In this document: one piece after another, positions 50,204-61,336 of the stretch
How the letters are laid out: each line of letters starts with the position of its first letter
Numbering within the stretch: the first letter of the stretch is position 1
Assembly (NCBI RefSeq): GCF_902148845.1
Contig: NC_043755.1
Span: forward strand, 3,770,378 to 3,834,377
From: Salarias fasciatus
Lineage: Eukaryota; Chordata; Actinopteri; Blenniiformes; Blenniidae
Length of the DNA: 64,000 bases
Reading direction: 5' to 3'
The notes under the pieces: model-generated
Database searches by the model: none
What the model was told of the DNA's origin: nothing
Seen by the model: only the letters and a program-made list of their open reading frames with translations
Translations under genes and position numbers: made by a program

Positions 50204-51647
50204 CACTTCTGTTCCTCTTGTGTAGGAATCCACCAACACCAACGATCAGACCAAGTAGAAACACTAATGTCCCTGTTGCGATCTTTATCTTGTCTGATGT
50301 TGTGACTGATTCTGAAAACACATTTATGACAAACAACACAATTTATGACACAGACGATTGTGTTTGCTGCTCAACTTGTTTCAAAAGTCTCTTATTAAAA
50401 ACTCACTGTCTTACCCCACTCATAGAGCTTGGGCTCCATGAGGCTGGCGTGCTCCACCTTACAGGTGATTTTATCTCCAGGGAGGGTTTAATTTCCAGAT
50501 GTGAGTGGATTTGGTAGAGCCAGTTTCCGTTCGACATCTCCTCCGTCATTATACGTCGGAGGTCACCTCGTGTCCGTTCCTCAGCCATGTCAGTTTGATG
50601 TTTTTGGGGTAAAAACCGTAAGCAGTGCAGACAAGCATTCTTGGATGTGACATGCCTGCTGCCTCAACTGACCTCAGCGTGACAGAAGGCTCAACTACAA
50701 TGAGAAATTCAAAATGACTTGACATGCAACAAAATGTTTGGATTTACTGCATCTTACGTGCAAAAATTAGGATTTTTGTAATGCTTCAGAATACAGTCTT
50801 GCAAAACCTGAAATAAAAATGATTTATCCTGCCTCCATTGGGGGCAAAAGAGAGCTCCAGGAGGGCTGCAGCGCTGGGAATCTCCAAATCATACAGATTG
50901 ATCAGCAATCACCAAGCCTTCACATTTAAACCTAGCGGAGGTAAATACAGTACAGATTTTTCTCTGCAAGTTCTCAGATTTACTCAGGTATGTAAGTATA
51001 TGATTAGACTTAACTAAAGGTTTCAGTGTAAAGCTGCTATAATCGAATATTGTAATAGTGTTGTATTTTGGAGGAAAATTCTTTATGTTCCCCATGAGCT
51101 GTGACTAAAATCTTGTCTGAAACAGAAAGGTCATTCTTCTTATGAAAACTAAGTTCATGATTCCAGACATTTAAATGCAAATGCTGCAGGCAGAAGTATT
51201 CTGAAGCATTGTCAAATAATTCATCTAATCTCAATCACCTGTTTTCAAGTTGTCATATAACACCTTCAGGTTATCTTCACACCTCTTTATATTCTTTTTT
51301 ACGTTTTCCACAATTCTCGAGTTCTTGCACAAATTTTCAATAATTTTTCGTGTTCCCTCTTGGTATCCCACACATTTTCCCAGCGTGCTGTTGAATTCAC
51401 CCAGTAACACTTTGTTAAAGAAAATTTGTTCCAGATAAACAACGTCTCGCGAGGAATTGACCAGGCAACGAACCAAAGCATGGCCAAAGTAAGAATCTGT
51501 AACATGAAGCACAACAAGGATTTGTGGTGAATACATGCTGCTATTCAGCAGAGCTACAAGATGTTTCATTTAAAAATGTGACTTACCAGCAGTAGAAAAG
51601 GGCAGAAACAACAGCCACGGCACTAGTGAGAAGCTGGGAGCTTTCAT
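50204..51647 (-). CDS. MHC class II beta chain, divergent; frame disturbed in the Ig domain
   Basis: Class II beta chains pair with alpha chains on antigen-presenting cells and present peptides to CD4 T cells. Exon 1 (51587-51647): signal peptide MKAPSFSLVPWLLFLPFSTA. Exon 2 (51239-51496): beta-1 domain DSYFGHALVRCLVNSSRD, FNSTLGKCVGYQEGTRK (conserved N-glycan site), and IKRCEDNL with the second Cys. Exon 3 (50415-50694): beta-2 Ig domain EPSVTLRSVEAAG, LVCTAYGFYPKNIKLTWLRN, EEMSNGNWLYQIHSHLE, then in another frame CKVEHASLMEPKLYEW. Exon 4 (50204-50311): connecting peptide and membrane segment IATGTLVFLLGLIVGVGGFL with a basic stop (HKRNR). Two slips (about 50465 and 50537) break exon 3; they may be sequence errors. 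The final tail exon is not found and no alpha gene lies in the window. The beta-1 domain is unusually divergent after residue 50. Confidence 0.85.
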
Positions 51648-51944
51648 GGTGACAATACAAAGCTAAAATGAACTGGAAAACGAAATACTTGAACTCCCAC
51701 CTCCTTGTTCCCGGAACCTGTTGTAAAAAAGCATATCTTCTTAACAACAGGTGCGGGAATAAGGAGGTGTGGTGCAGTACATGGAGTGACAGCCTGTTTA
51801 TAAAAGACGGGTTCCTTCCTGGATGTGTGTTCACAATATATCCATTATTTGATTGGGCTTTGGTTCTTTCTGAGAGGTTTTTACATGTTTTCATAGTGCT
51901 TTCTCTCTGGGTAATCAATTAATCTTTATTTAGAGCACTTTTCA

Positions 51945-53021
51945 CCTTGCCAAAAAAGTGACATCAACATTGATCGACTAACAGTTTTTCCCCACAACCC
52001 TATACTCTCTGATCACTTCCTGATATAATCTGAGATTACATTAACTAGTTTTAAAGCACCTGGGGAAAAAAAATAAATAAATTTAGGAGATGTCTGTCAG
52101 AGGATAATGTGACCAAATTCAATGAAATGATCCCATCAATATTCACTTAATTCCCATCTGTGGACTCAATGGACAGCAGTATCAGATTGATTTAGTTGCA
52201 GATGGAGAAGCAGCCTCACTCTGCTCCACACTTGATTTGATTGCTCCCTGAAGATAACAGCAACAACCCAGAGGAGGATAGCTCCATGGTATAACAACCA
52301 ACTTCAAACATTAAAGAGATCAGCTTGAAAACTGGAGAAGAAATGGGGTCTAAGTCAACTAGAAGTATTGCGTACTGCCTGGAAAGAAAGGCTGTTAACC
52401 TATAAAAAAAACTTTTCATAAAACTCAAACTGACTACTGTTCCTCCTTAAAGCAACACTAAGGAACTTTCAGTTTTCGTTGATTTTGGCAGCGCCAGTGG
52501 ACAAAAGCGGTAGTGTTTTGCCTGAACGAATACTACAGTTCCCATGAGGCCGAGCGCGTGGCGTGTAAAATGCTGCCCGGTGGCATGCTGTCAGACTGAA
52601 CTCACCTACATTTGTTTCCAGGGCTGTGTGAAGGACGGATAACGACGAGGTAATGAATCTAATGGTGGCTAAACAATGTGATGTGACACATGCCGTAAAG
52701 CAGTCCGCACATTTGGAGATTTTTAGTGTGCAGGGTTCCTACCACCCTCCTCACAGCTGCTTAGAACAAGTGAAAGCAATACTGACGTCCTCAGGCCGTG
52801 ACAGAGGGGTCATTCAACTAGTTGTAAGTCGATGTATCATCACAAAAGATATTAAAATGTTTTATTAAGGATGAAAAGTTCCTTAGTGTCGGTTTAATAG
52901 AAGAAAACCAGAACAACCATAGGTTTCTCTTTAATACTATAGCCAGGCTGACAAAAAGTCACAGTTCTGTTGAATCTCAGATCCCTTTTACCTGAAGCAG
53001 CAATGATTTTGTAAACTTCTT
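51945..53021 (+). mobile_element. LINE ORF2 relic (L2/Rex-like), split by a MITE
   Basis: The plus strand encodes decayed segments APWYNNQLQTLKRSA, KLEKKWGLSQLEVLRTAWKE and LLTYKK, then after 52897 EENQNNHRFLF, ARLTKSHSSVESQIP and SSNDFVNFF. These belong to the linker between endonuclease and reverse transcriptase of fish L2/Rex-type LINEs. The two halves are continuous in sequence and frame once the 52451-52893 insertion is left out. The relic ends at about 53021, where another repeat begins. It lies upstream of the class II beta gene, in the opposite orientation. Confidence 0.75.
52451..52893. mobile_element. TTAA-targeting MITE (piggyBac- or Kolobok-type)
   Basis: A 443-bp element flanked by TTAA at 52447-52450 and 52894-52897. 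Terminal inverted repeats share ACACTAAGGAACTTT near both ends. It sits inside a LINE relic; leaving out the element and one TTAA restores the LINE reading ...CSSLIEENQNN..., which proves the insertion and the TTAA duplication. It has no transposase. The ends do not start with the CCC typical of piggyBac, so a Kolobok-type origin is also possible. Confidence 0.85.
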
Positions 53022-53236
53022 TAAAGGGGCTGTATCATGCTTTTTTAGCTCGTCCAAACCCTAGAAATGGCATTAACATGGTAATAGTTTATTTTTGGCG
53101 CTAAGGAAAAGTCATTCTGTGTGAAATAAAAGATTTTCCGGGGCTAATTCTGAAACCTGGAAGAGAAAACGCTCTGTTTCACTGAAAATCCCACCTCTTC
53201 CCCTGTGGACTTTGACTGACAGCGTACTTCAGCCAA
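53022..53236. repeat. Unclassified dispersed repeat fragment
   Basis: Starts AAAGGGGCTGTATCATGC and ends near 'agccaatcagcgctt'. The sequence style (AAAGGGG-start, CCAATCAG segment) is that of common non-autonomous DNA elements in fish, but no partner end is found. It truncates the LINE relic on its left. Confidence 0.4.
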
Positions 53237-53971
53237 TCAGCGCTTCAAAACAAAGGGACAATTACTGGTGAATGTTTTCCAGGCTGTTGTTTTGCCAATG
53301 CCACAAAATTGGCTGATGATGTCACAGCCTGATATGGCGTGGAATCCGGGAAGGTTGTGGCGGAGAACTGGATCAAGGTCTACATTGTGTACAGCAATAA
53401 AGCTCCGTTGCTTCGCTGTTCCTGTCTGGAACCAGATCTCTCTGGTTAGGTCACTGAAAAAGTGAACAAGGAGAACTAGAACGTCTGTGTCTCTGGAACT
53501 AATGACCAGCCGCTCAAATCCAAGATCTGTCACACATTTACAATGTAACAGCATTCTGGTATCAGCTTCGTCGTGGTTACACTTTGGGGAATTGACGTCT
53601 GTTCCACGGGATGATTCTGCAGCCATCCTGTCATGGAATCCTCAAGAAGTCACGACTTCACGATGTCCTTGTGTTGACTTTGCTTGACGGATCAGCTCCA
53701 TGCTCAAGAAGTGTTCCAAATCTTGTTTGTTCTCTGGGAGGTCAATAAACTGTCTCCAGTTGACAGGTAGTGGCACGTCCCTGTTATCCACTTTGCGACA
53801 TATTGGCCGGCTTTTTCCTGTCCGTGAAATCCGAGTGGTATCCTTGATGGTATGTGTTTCATACCGATCAAATACGACATCCACTCTGGAGCACGATTGA
53901 CTGAAGTGACTGAAGACTGAGGCGACAAAACGGTCTGCGAGTTGTCCAAAATTGTGGGTATTTGCAGACAC
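53237..53971 (-). mobile_element. Repeat-associated ORF with PIN/FEN-like acidic motifs, broken once
   Basis: Two minus-strand segments in the same frame, 53642-53971 and 53237-53626. Motifs include FDRYETHTIKDTTR, RDVPLPVNWRQFIDLPENK, CNHDEADTRMLLHCK, VISSRDTDVLVLLVHFF and LPGFHAISGCDIISQFCGIG. I recall this pattern (HEEADTR...DTDVLVLL...HALTGCDTTS) from multicopy proteins in fish and invertebrates, but not its named class. Spaced acidic residues before a GCD motif suggest a PIN/FEN-type nuclease fold; that is inference. No transposase, zinc finger or clear terminal repeats accompany it, and both ends look truncated. It is separated from the Gypsy element by about 1 kb. Confidence 0.5.
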
Positions 53972-54350
53972 TTTATTTACTATCTATTTGATATGACATT
54001 CATCACGTAAATAAATTTCTGATGCATAGATTAAGTACAAGTGAAAATAAAAGATTTGAACAAAAATCTCTTTTCGCTTTGGTGGCCTTTTTTTTTGTTT
54101 TTTGTTTTATAAACAATAATAAGGCCTAAATCAATGGGCATCCACCTGAAATATGTTTAGTAGCAGTCATGTTAACCATCTAACATGAATGTCCACTCCT
54201 AACATTCCGTACTCCCACCGTGAATTTTCAAAATTTTGCCTCCAGTCTAGCAAGCAGTTTAGCTATTTATAGACAGAGTAGTACAGAACAGTATAAGAGT
54301 TAATAAGAAATTGCAATTTTTTTTCTTCCAACTGTAAGGAGCCCCTAAAG
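53972..54350. other. AT-rich spacer
   Basis: No feature recognised apart from short A/T runs. It may contain the 3' flank of the repeat-associated ORF. Confidence 0.4.
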
Positions 54351-54603
54351 TAGGGGTCGGCAATTAGATATGGCGTCGGGCCACATTTTTTGGGGCTCTT
54401 GAATTGCGGGCCAAGCCAAGGGGGGTGGGGGGGTGCGCACGCTGCCTCATTCGCAGACCGGGAAAGCGGATGGGGCCGCCTTGTGTCCGTTTGCGTCCGT
54501 TCAGGGGGTGCGTGATCGCGGGCCTGGAGGGTGCGTGTGGGTGTATGTTGGAAACCATTTTGCGGGCCAGATTGGACGTTTGGTCGCTAATTGCCGACCC
54601 CTG
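54351..54603. mobile_element. hAT-type MITE
   Basis: A 253-bp element with inverted ends AGGGGTCGGCAATTAG (left) and its complement CTAATTGCCGACCCCT (right), the CAGGGGTCGGCAA end style of hAT elements. The 8-bp flanks CCCTAAAG and CCTTGAAG match at 6 of 8 positions and may be a decayed target duplication. It has no coding capacity; the long open frames inside reflect high GC. Confidence 0.75.
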
Positions 54604-54970
54604 CCTTGAAGGGATGTTTGTTTTAATTTTATTAGCACACTTTTATTAAAGGTTTATTGAAAGTTTTCAGCACTTGCTTAAAACTTTTAAATCAGTGAGT
54701 AAACTTGTTCTATGTGTGCACATAAAGATGATACTTGATTACGTAAAACTTTCAAGTGCTCTATTATATCTTTTAAGTGAGCATGTAAACATATGAGGAA
54801 GTTCTGCTGAGTCAGGTGAAGCTGGAATAACATTCACAGATTCAGACTCAATAATTCTTGAAGAAAATGTCATTAAAACACAAAGGATGCCTGTTCCCTG
54901 TCATTGTGAGGGGACAGTTGGTATCACACAGCAGAAGTAGCACTGATTTCTATTTGCAAAGTGCTGCGTT
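54604..54970. other. Spacer between hAT MITE and LTR element
   Basis: AT-rich; nothing recognised. Confidence 0.4.
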
Positions 54971-56446
54971 TGTAACCCACCTGGGTTAACTTACTCACAA
55001 GGACCAGAAACTAGGTTCAGAGGAGGGTTTAAAAGAGAAGTGAATATTCACTATGAATAAATGGAGCCACAAAATGATTGAACTTGAATAACAAGGAAGT
55101 TTATATGAAATAGAAAATATAGATTCAATGCATGACTTCAATTCTTCAACAAAACATAACCATAACAAAACATAACCATCTGATCAACAAAAAACAATCA
55201 CTGTATCGCCATGTCAAAATCAGTTCCTCAAAAATAAAATGTTCTCAAAAGGGTGCAAATTCCCTTCCAAATGTTCAGTTCAGTGTTCCTTTAGATCCTG
55301 GTTCGAGTTTAAGTTCAGTTTCAGTCAAAACAAAGTCAAGTCAGTCTAAGAGCTCTTATGTTCAGTCAGAATAGTCAGAGGTGGTTGGACGCTCCTACCA
55401 CACATCCTTTGCTCGATGGGTGATGAAGGATTCCCACCCTTAGAATTCTTGATCTGCTCCTTGGATTAAGGAGGGTTCTGGTCACTCGCTGGGGCTCGCC
55501 ATCTCCTTCGTCAAGGAGAATCCAATTCTCAAACATCCAACGGTTTCTGAAGGTTTCAAAAAACCTAGCCTGTATAGAAACAAGGCTATTACTAAATGAA
55601 ATCAAACAATTTTTTATGGCCATTATGAAATAAAATGAAAATCTGTCACACATTCTTGCAACATAATGGTGATACAATGAATTATTTATCCATCTTCACC
55701 TTTTACTGTAGTTTTTCTCTTAATAGAACAGTTTTTATCCCATTTTTAACCAACAATCCATTTTAACTTCATGAATTAGTATTTAAACACTTTTTTAACT
55801 CTTCAGCACATAAATCATGAACTGAATAACAGCACAAACACACTTTCACATTCAATAACAACATATAAACACACTAAACACAATATTTCATACAAGGAAT
55901 ATATTCAAAGTGAAAATAAAACTTAGATTCTTCCTGTACCTTTTCCTTATCAGATCATCAGTGCATAATGTATCTGCAATTGATTATAACTCCAACATTC
56001 AAGAACATAATGAAACTAAGAGTAAAATTACATGCTTTGTAAAGTGTCGTGTCAATTGTGTGGCTAATAGAGTTAGCTGCTTTAGCTCAGCTCCATGCAC
56101 TCACCAAGACTCATGCTCAACGAAACAAAACAACTCCTGATGCACAGGTCCAAGAATCATCCATTCACTCAGGTGGAGGTCTTCCTCCAGCCACCCGAGG
56201 GATAAAAAGCAGTTTTACTTGCTTCTTTTTTTCACAGATGTTAATAGCTTTCGCCCGCAGCGCACATGTGAGCTCCTGCCGACACTCCGGCACTTCCGCG
56301 AAGGGGCGGGACATGCGCTCCTCTAACCAATCACATGCGTGCATACTGGTAGTTCACAAGAATCAAATGCACCAGATATAAATCAAATAGAACAATATAG
56401 AAATAAAACAACAAGACAAATAAATCAAAATAACTACTGGGTTACA
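54971..56446 (-). repeat. 3' LTR of the Gypsy element (1,476 bp)
   Basis: Bounded by TGTAACCCA and TGGGTTACA, an inverted terminal pair. Its first 880 or so bases recur at 63116-64000. Upstream of it (in element sense) lies the purine-rich tract. A long LTR of this size is at the upper end for fish Gypsy elements. Confidence 0.92.
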
Positions 56447-56505
56447 TCCTCCCTCTTTAAATGTCATGCAAGTCCCTTTGCATGTTTTCTTTCTACAGAT
56501 TCTGT

Positions 56506-57535
56506 TTACTCCAAAATGGGTGTTGTCACCTCGTAAGCTTGACCTTGTAACCCACAATTCCTATCATCATCAGCATTCAGGGAAGCAACGACAGCATCAC
56601 TTAAACCCTGGAACAATGACTTCACTACTGTTATCAAGGGATTCCCTAGCTCAGTGTAATGGAGTCTACGGGATGGCTGACGATTTCTCTCAGATTTTCT
56701 GATAGGATGGAGTTCATTAGTGTCAGTAATCTGTGTACTGTCTGCTTCTGTGGCAGTCTGGTTAGTTATGTCTGTCCCAACAGCTCTTTGACAGTCTGTC
56801 TGTAAAGAGCTCTCTTCAAGTGGGTCTGACATGTTGGATGACAGGTTTGAATGACTTTCTTTTGCTTCAGAATCATCATCTGCCTTGGAAAAGGACTCCA
56901 CTGTTTTGTCTGCTGTGTTTACAGATTCCTCATTAGGCAAATGTGACTCTGTTACAACTTCGCTTTCAGGTAGATCCAACTGTTGGCTTGACTCTTCATC
57001 CAGGGACCTTCCAATGAGTGAATCTTCTGGAGATTGATTCTCAACAGACATGACTTCCTGTGGTTTCAATGGTTGTGAACCAAATGAATCTGCACCCGAA
57101 GAGTCAAGTTTTGTGGATTCCTCTCTGTTTTTGTCTGGTTTTGGAACATTTGTGTCATAAATTTTTATGAAACGTCTCTCAATCATTTCAGGTGGTGGTT
57201 CAAAAGAACAAATGTCATCCTCTTGAATAAATCGTCATCATTTGGTGGTTCAAGACATTTTTTGGTGGGGTGACTCTGCCTGGTATGGGGCTACGAAGCT
57301 TACTGATAGGTTCAGATTCCTCCTCCTCCATCTGTGATAGGAAACCACAAGGGAGTAAAAGATCCCTATGAAGTGTTCGTAGTGGCCCATCATCTTTTTC
57401 TGGTCTCACTGAATATACAGGCAAATCTCCTTTTTGGTTAGTGACTACATACACGGCTGGCTCCCACCGGTCTGCCAGTTTGTGTTTGTTTCTGAGACGG
57501 AGATTTCGGACCAAAACTCTGTCTCCAACAGCCAA
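56506..57535 (-). other. C-terminal pol region of the Gypsy element
   Basis: The part near 57.4-57.5 kb (GDRVLVRNLRLRNKHKLADRW) is the chromodomain-like/GPY-type tail of integrase. A long Ser/Asp/Glu-rich linker follows, ending in RKSERNRQPSRRLHY and LGNPLITVVKSLFQGL. Fish Gypsy elements commonly close pol this way. Treated as a fossil fragment of the parent element. Confidence 0.75.
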
Positions 57536-59273
57536 CGTTGACTCACGAATGACTCTGTCAAATCTCTTTTGTTTTTCTCAGCCACTTTGCGAGAATTTTC
57601 AATGGCGACTTGGTAGCTCTCTTCAAGATGGCTTTTCAACTTTTTCACATACTGTGAATGTGAGTGGGGCTGTTCATTAGAGGTTTGTAGTCCAAAAGCA
57701 ATGTCTATTGGCAGACGTGGTTGTCTCCCAAACATTAATTCGTAGGGGGAGAACCCTGTAACATCATTTTTGGTACAGTTGTAGGCATGAGTTAGCGGTT
57801 TAACATAGTCACGCCAGTGGGTTTTTTCTGAATCTTTCAATGTACCCAACATGCTGAGTAAAGTCCGGTTGTAGCGCTCCACAGGATTGCCTCTGGGGTG
57901 ATAGGGGCTAGTTCTAACCTTCTTAATACCAAGCAGTGAGCAAAGTTCTCGGATGGTGTGAGACTCAAAATCTCTCCCTGATCACTGTGAGTCGCTCTGG
58001 AAATCCATAATGAACTAGGAAGTGTTCCCACAGACACTTCGCTACAGTACTGGCCTTTTGGTCTCTTGTGGGGATGGCCACTGCATATTTAGTGAAATGA
58101 TCTGTAATCACCAAAATGTTTTGTGTTCTTGCTGTCAGGCTCTAATGAGAGGAAATCCATACAGACAAGCTCCATGGGTCTGGTGGTCTGAATGTTAACC
58201 AGAGGGGCTGCTTTATCTGGTGGCGCTTTTCTGCGAACACATCTCTCACAAGCTTTGACTTTCCTTTCAATGTCTGCGGCCATCTTTGGCCAATAGAAAC
58301 GAGATCTAACCAGATCAGTTGTCCGCTCAATCCCTAGGTGACCCATATCATCATGAAGATTTTCCAACACCGTGGGCCTGAGGACCTCAGGGAGAACGAA
58401 CTGCATCAGTGTTTCTGTTCCATGTTGACGCTTTCGGTAGAGAAGATCATTTTGGAGTTCAAAACGCTTCCACTCCCTTAAGACCAATAGGAGATCAGGA
58501 GAACTGGCTTTGAAATCATCAGGCAAGTTAGTTCCAGCCTCTCGCCAGCTGATGACTTTTCCAATGACAGGATCATCTCTCTGCATCTGCATGAGATCAG
58601 AATGACTGTACGTGGGTATTGTCAAAAGACCATTGTTCTCTCCCTCTTCAAACATGGTTGGGATGGCAGATGGAGACATTGCAAGAGACTGAACCAACCC
58701 AAAAGAAGAAATGTTGTCTTGAATCAGTGTCATGTGTTTCTGACATGTTGCAGCTACTGTGTCTGCAAGAAGAAATCCTGGTTCTTCATCTTTCACAGTT
58801 GCCAACAGATGAGATCTGAACTTTTCAATGCGCTCACATTCTTCTTGGGAACCAATGTCTTCTTCAAGCACCTTGTGAGGTCTTCTAGATAGGCCATCTG
58901 CATCCAAATTCTGTTTGCCAGATCTGTATTTGATGTCAAAAGTGTATGTTGATAGAGCTGCAAGCCAGCGATAACTAGCAGCATCAAGCTTAGCAGTCGT
59001 CAGAAGGTATGTCAGGGGATTGTTATCTGTAATGACTGTGAATGTGTTACCATACAGATAATCATGAAACTTATCTGTGATGGCCCACTTTAAAGCCAAA
59101 AACTCCAATTTGTGAGCTGGATAGCGAGACTCACTCCGAGACAACCCTCGACTTGCATAAGCAATGACACGTGTTTCTCCATTCTGGTTCTGGTACAGAG
59201 CTGCTCCCAGCCCTGTAGTGCTGGCATCAGTATGTAGGAAGTATGGCAAGCTTGGATCAGCATAGCCGAGCAC
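57445..59273 (-). other. RNase H and integrase region of the Gypsy element
   Basis: RNase H is shown by FLHTDASTTGLGAALYQ. The integrase zinc-binding H2C2 region is shown by GHLGIERTTDLVRSRFYWP and CERCVRRK, and the catalytic core opens with ELVCMDFLSLEPD. Downstream, NRTLLSMLGTL and PYELMFGRQPRLPID fit the core's C-terminal half. Fossil; part of the broken polyprotein. Confidence 0.88.
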
Positions 59274-59296
59274 TGGTGACGAGGTAAGTTTCTCAA

Positions 59297-61336
59297 TTAT
59301 GCCATGAAAGGCTTCTTCACAAGCTTCATTCCACCGTTCACCGAATTTCGGTTCTTTGGGTTCAGGTATTTGCAGTCATCTGAGCTGGTTTTACTACCCT
59401 TCCGCTTTGGTGGATAACCACTAGTGAGAGACGTAAGTGGTTTAACTATTTTTGAATAGTCTTTCACAAACCTCCGGTAGTAACCAGTAAATCCAAGAAA
59501 TGACTGAAGTTCTTTCAAAGTTTGTGGTCTTGGCCAGGTTTTTAATGTTTCAGTTTTCACAGGATCAGTTTTAACACCGTCTCTGGACACAATGTGTCCT
59601 AAATAGCGGACAGAGGTTTGAAAAAACCTACATTTGTCAGGAGAGAGCTTTAGTCCATATTCTCTCAGGCGTTCCAGGACATGAGTAAGCCTGGTCTCAT
59701 GTTCTTCCAAAGAACTGGAAAACACAATCAAATCATCCAGAAAGACGAGAACTTCTTTCAAATTGATGCCTTTCATGCACTTCTCCATAAGCCTTTGAAA
59801 AGTGCTTGGAGCATTTGTGATTCCTTGAGGCATGCGGTTGAATTCATAGAACCCAAAGGGGCACACAAAGGCAGTCTTTGGCTTGTCTGCCTCCTGCATC
59901 TCTATTTGATAATATCCCGACTTTAGGTCCATGACTGAAAACCATTGTGACCCTACGAGAGCTGAGAAGAACTCCTCCAGATTTGGCAGTGCATAAGCAT
60001 CGCGGACGGTCTGCATGTTTAGTTTCCGATAATCCACACATAGCCTCACATCACCGTTCTTTTTTCGTACTACCACAATGGGTGATGAAAAGGGAGACTC
60101 AGACTCTCGAATGATGCTTGCTTCAAGAAGGGCTTGCAAATGCTTTTTCACAGCTTCAAAATCATGAGGGTGAATGGGTCGGGATCTCTGTTTGAATGGG
60201 GTCTCATCTTTCAAATTTATGTGGTGCTGAATCTTAGTTGCATGGCCGAAATCAAGCTCATGGTGAGAAAAGACGTCAGAAAAAGTGTTCAACTTTTGAG
60301 AGATTCTCTGTTTCCACTCTTGAGAGAGAGGTGAAGCACCAAAGTCAAATTTCAGGTCAGGTTTTGTGTCTGTAGTCTGCTGCTGGGTGGAACATGTAGC
60401 AGAGACTTTATTTTCCTCTATTATTGTATTTGGGATGACACATTCAGGGGCAACCAACTCAGCAATCACACAGTTGGTTGGCAGTGTGATGTCGTGGTTT
60501 GTCTCGTTTCTCAGTAGCACAGGAACCTTGTAGGGACTGCGTTTTGGTAAGGAAATAAGGCAACAATCAACAAGGATACCACCCGGTAACGATGAGCTAG
60601 TTGGATGTTCAAGGACTGCCCACTCACCAGACACTATGCCTTGATTGGAACACATAAAGCCCTCCAGCACCACCTTCTGGTTTGCTGGAAGAACTTCCTG
60701 AGTGTGAGCCTTAAGTTTCACTAAGCCTATTCTGCCACTGTCAGTTTGCTTTTTCCGAAGCTCGAGTACTTTCATGACTTGCTGATAGCCATAAGGGAGA
60801 GATTTCCAGTGAGGTAAAGGACTTTCTTGTCTCAACTCGTACAGTGGATCAAGAGAATTTGTGCCGATCAGCACAGGGATGTCACTGTTTGAACGGAGAT
60901 CGGGAACAATTAAGGCCAAAGTGGATATTTCTGGTTCACTTTCAAGGAGATCTTTTGGGAATTTTATGACTGTCTCCACATATCCCAGATATGGGACGTT
61001 CTGGCCATTTGCTCCCTCAACTTCAAGAATGTCAGAAATCGGTTTGATTGGTTGCTCAGATAAATGTCTCTGGTAGAAGGATTTAGCTATGGTTGTGACC
61101 TGTGAGCCAGAATCGAGCAGACAACTGCACTCCACTCCATCAACAACTACTGTGGCTGTGCATTTTGTTCCCACAAGTCGACTTGGTAACTTGTTGCTGT
61201 GATACAGGTCAGTTTTTAAGTTCATAGCTTTCTTTTTCTTTGAGGGGATGGGACGTTGTTCATCCCGAGCTCCTGTTTGTCCCTCAACAGAAGCTTGAAC
61301 TAGTTTAAATCGGGGTTGTTGTGGTAACTTTCCCAC
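59297..61336 (-). other. Protease and reverse-transcriptase region of the Gypsy element
   Basis: An aspartic protease site CSCLLDSGSQVT lies near the start. Reverse-transcriptase blocks follow: VRLCVDYRKLN, SVMDLKSGYYQIEM, PFGFYEFNRMPQG and VFLDDLIVFS (the LDD catalytic box of Gypsy RTs), then LGFTGYYRRFV. This is the longest open piece of the element. Fossil part. Confidence 0.92.

Noticed and set aside
53022-54350. One transposon spanning from AAAGGGGCTG (53022) to AGCCCCTAAAG (54350) around the PIN/FEN-like ORF
   Set aside because: The two ends agree only over about GGGGCT and then diverge; too weak for terminal inverted repeats.
54404-54649. An 81-residue open frame in GC-rich DNA
   Set aside because: Falls inside the hAT MITE and has no protein-like features.
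56506-57186. The Ser/Glu-rich 226-residue frame as a host gene
   Set aside because: Its position directly before the 3' LTR and its ending (RKSERNRQPSRR, LGNPLITVV) fit the C-terminus of the Gypsy pol.
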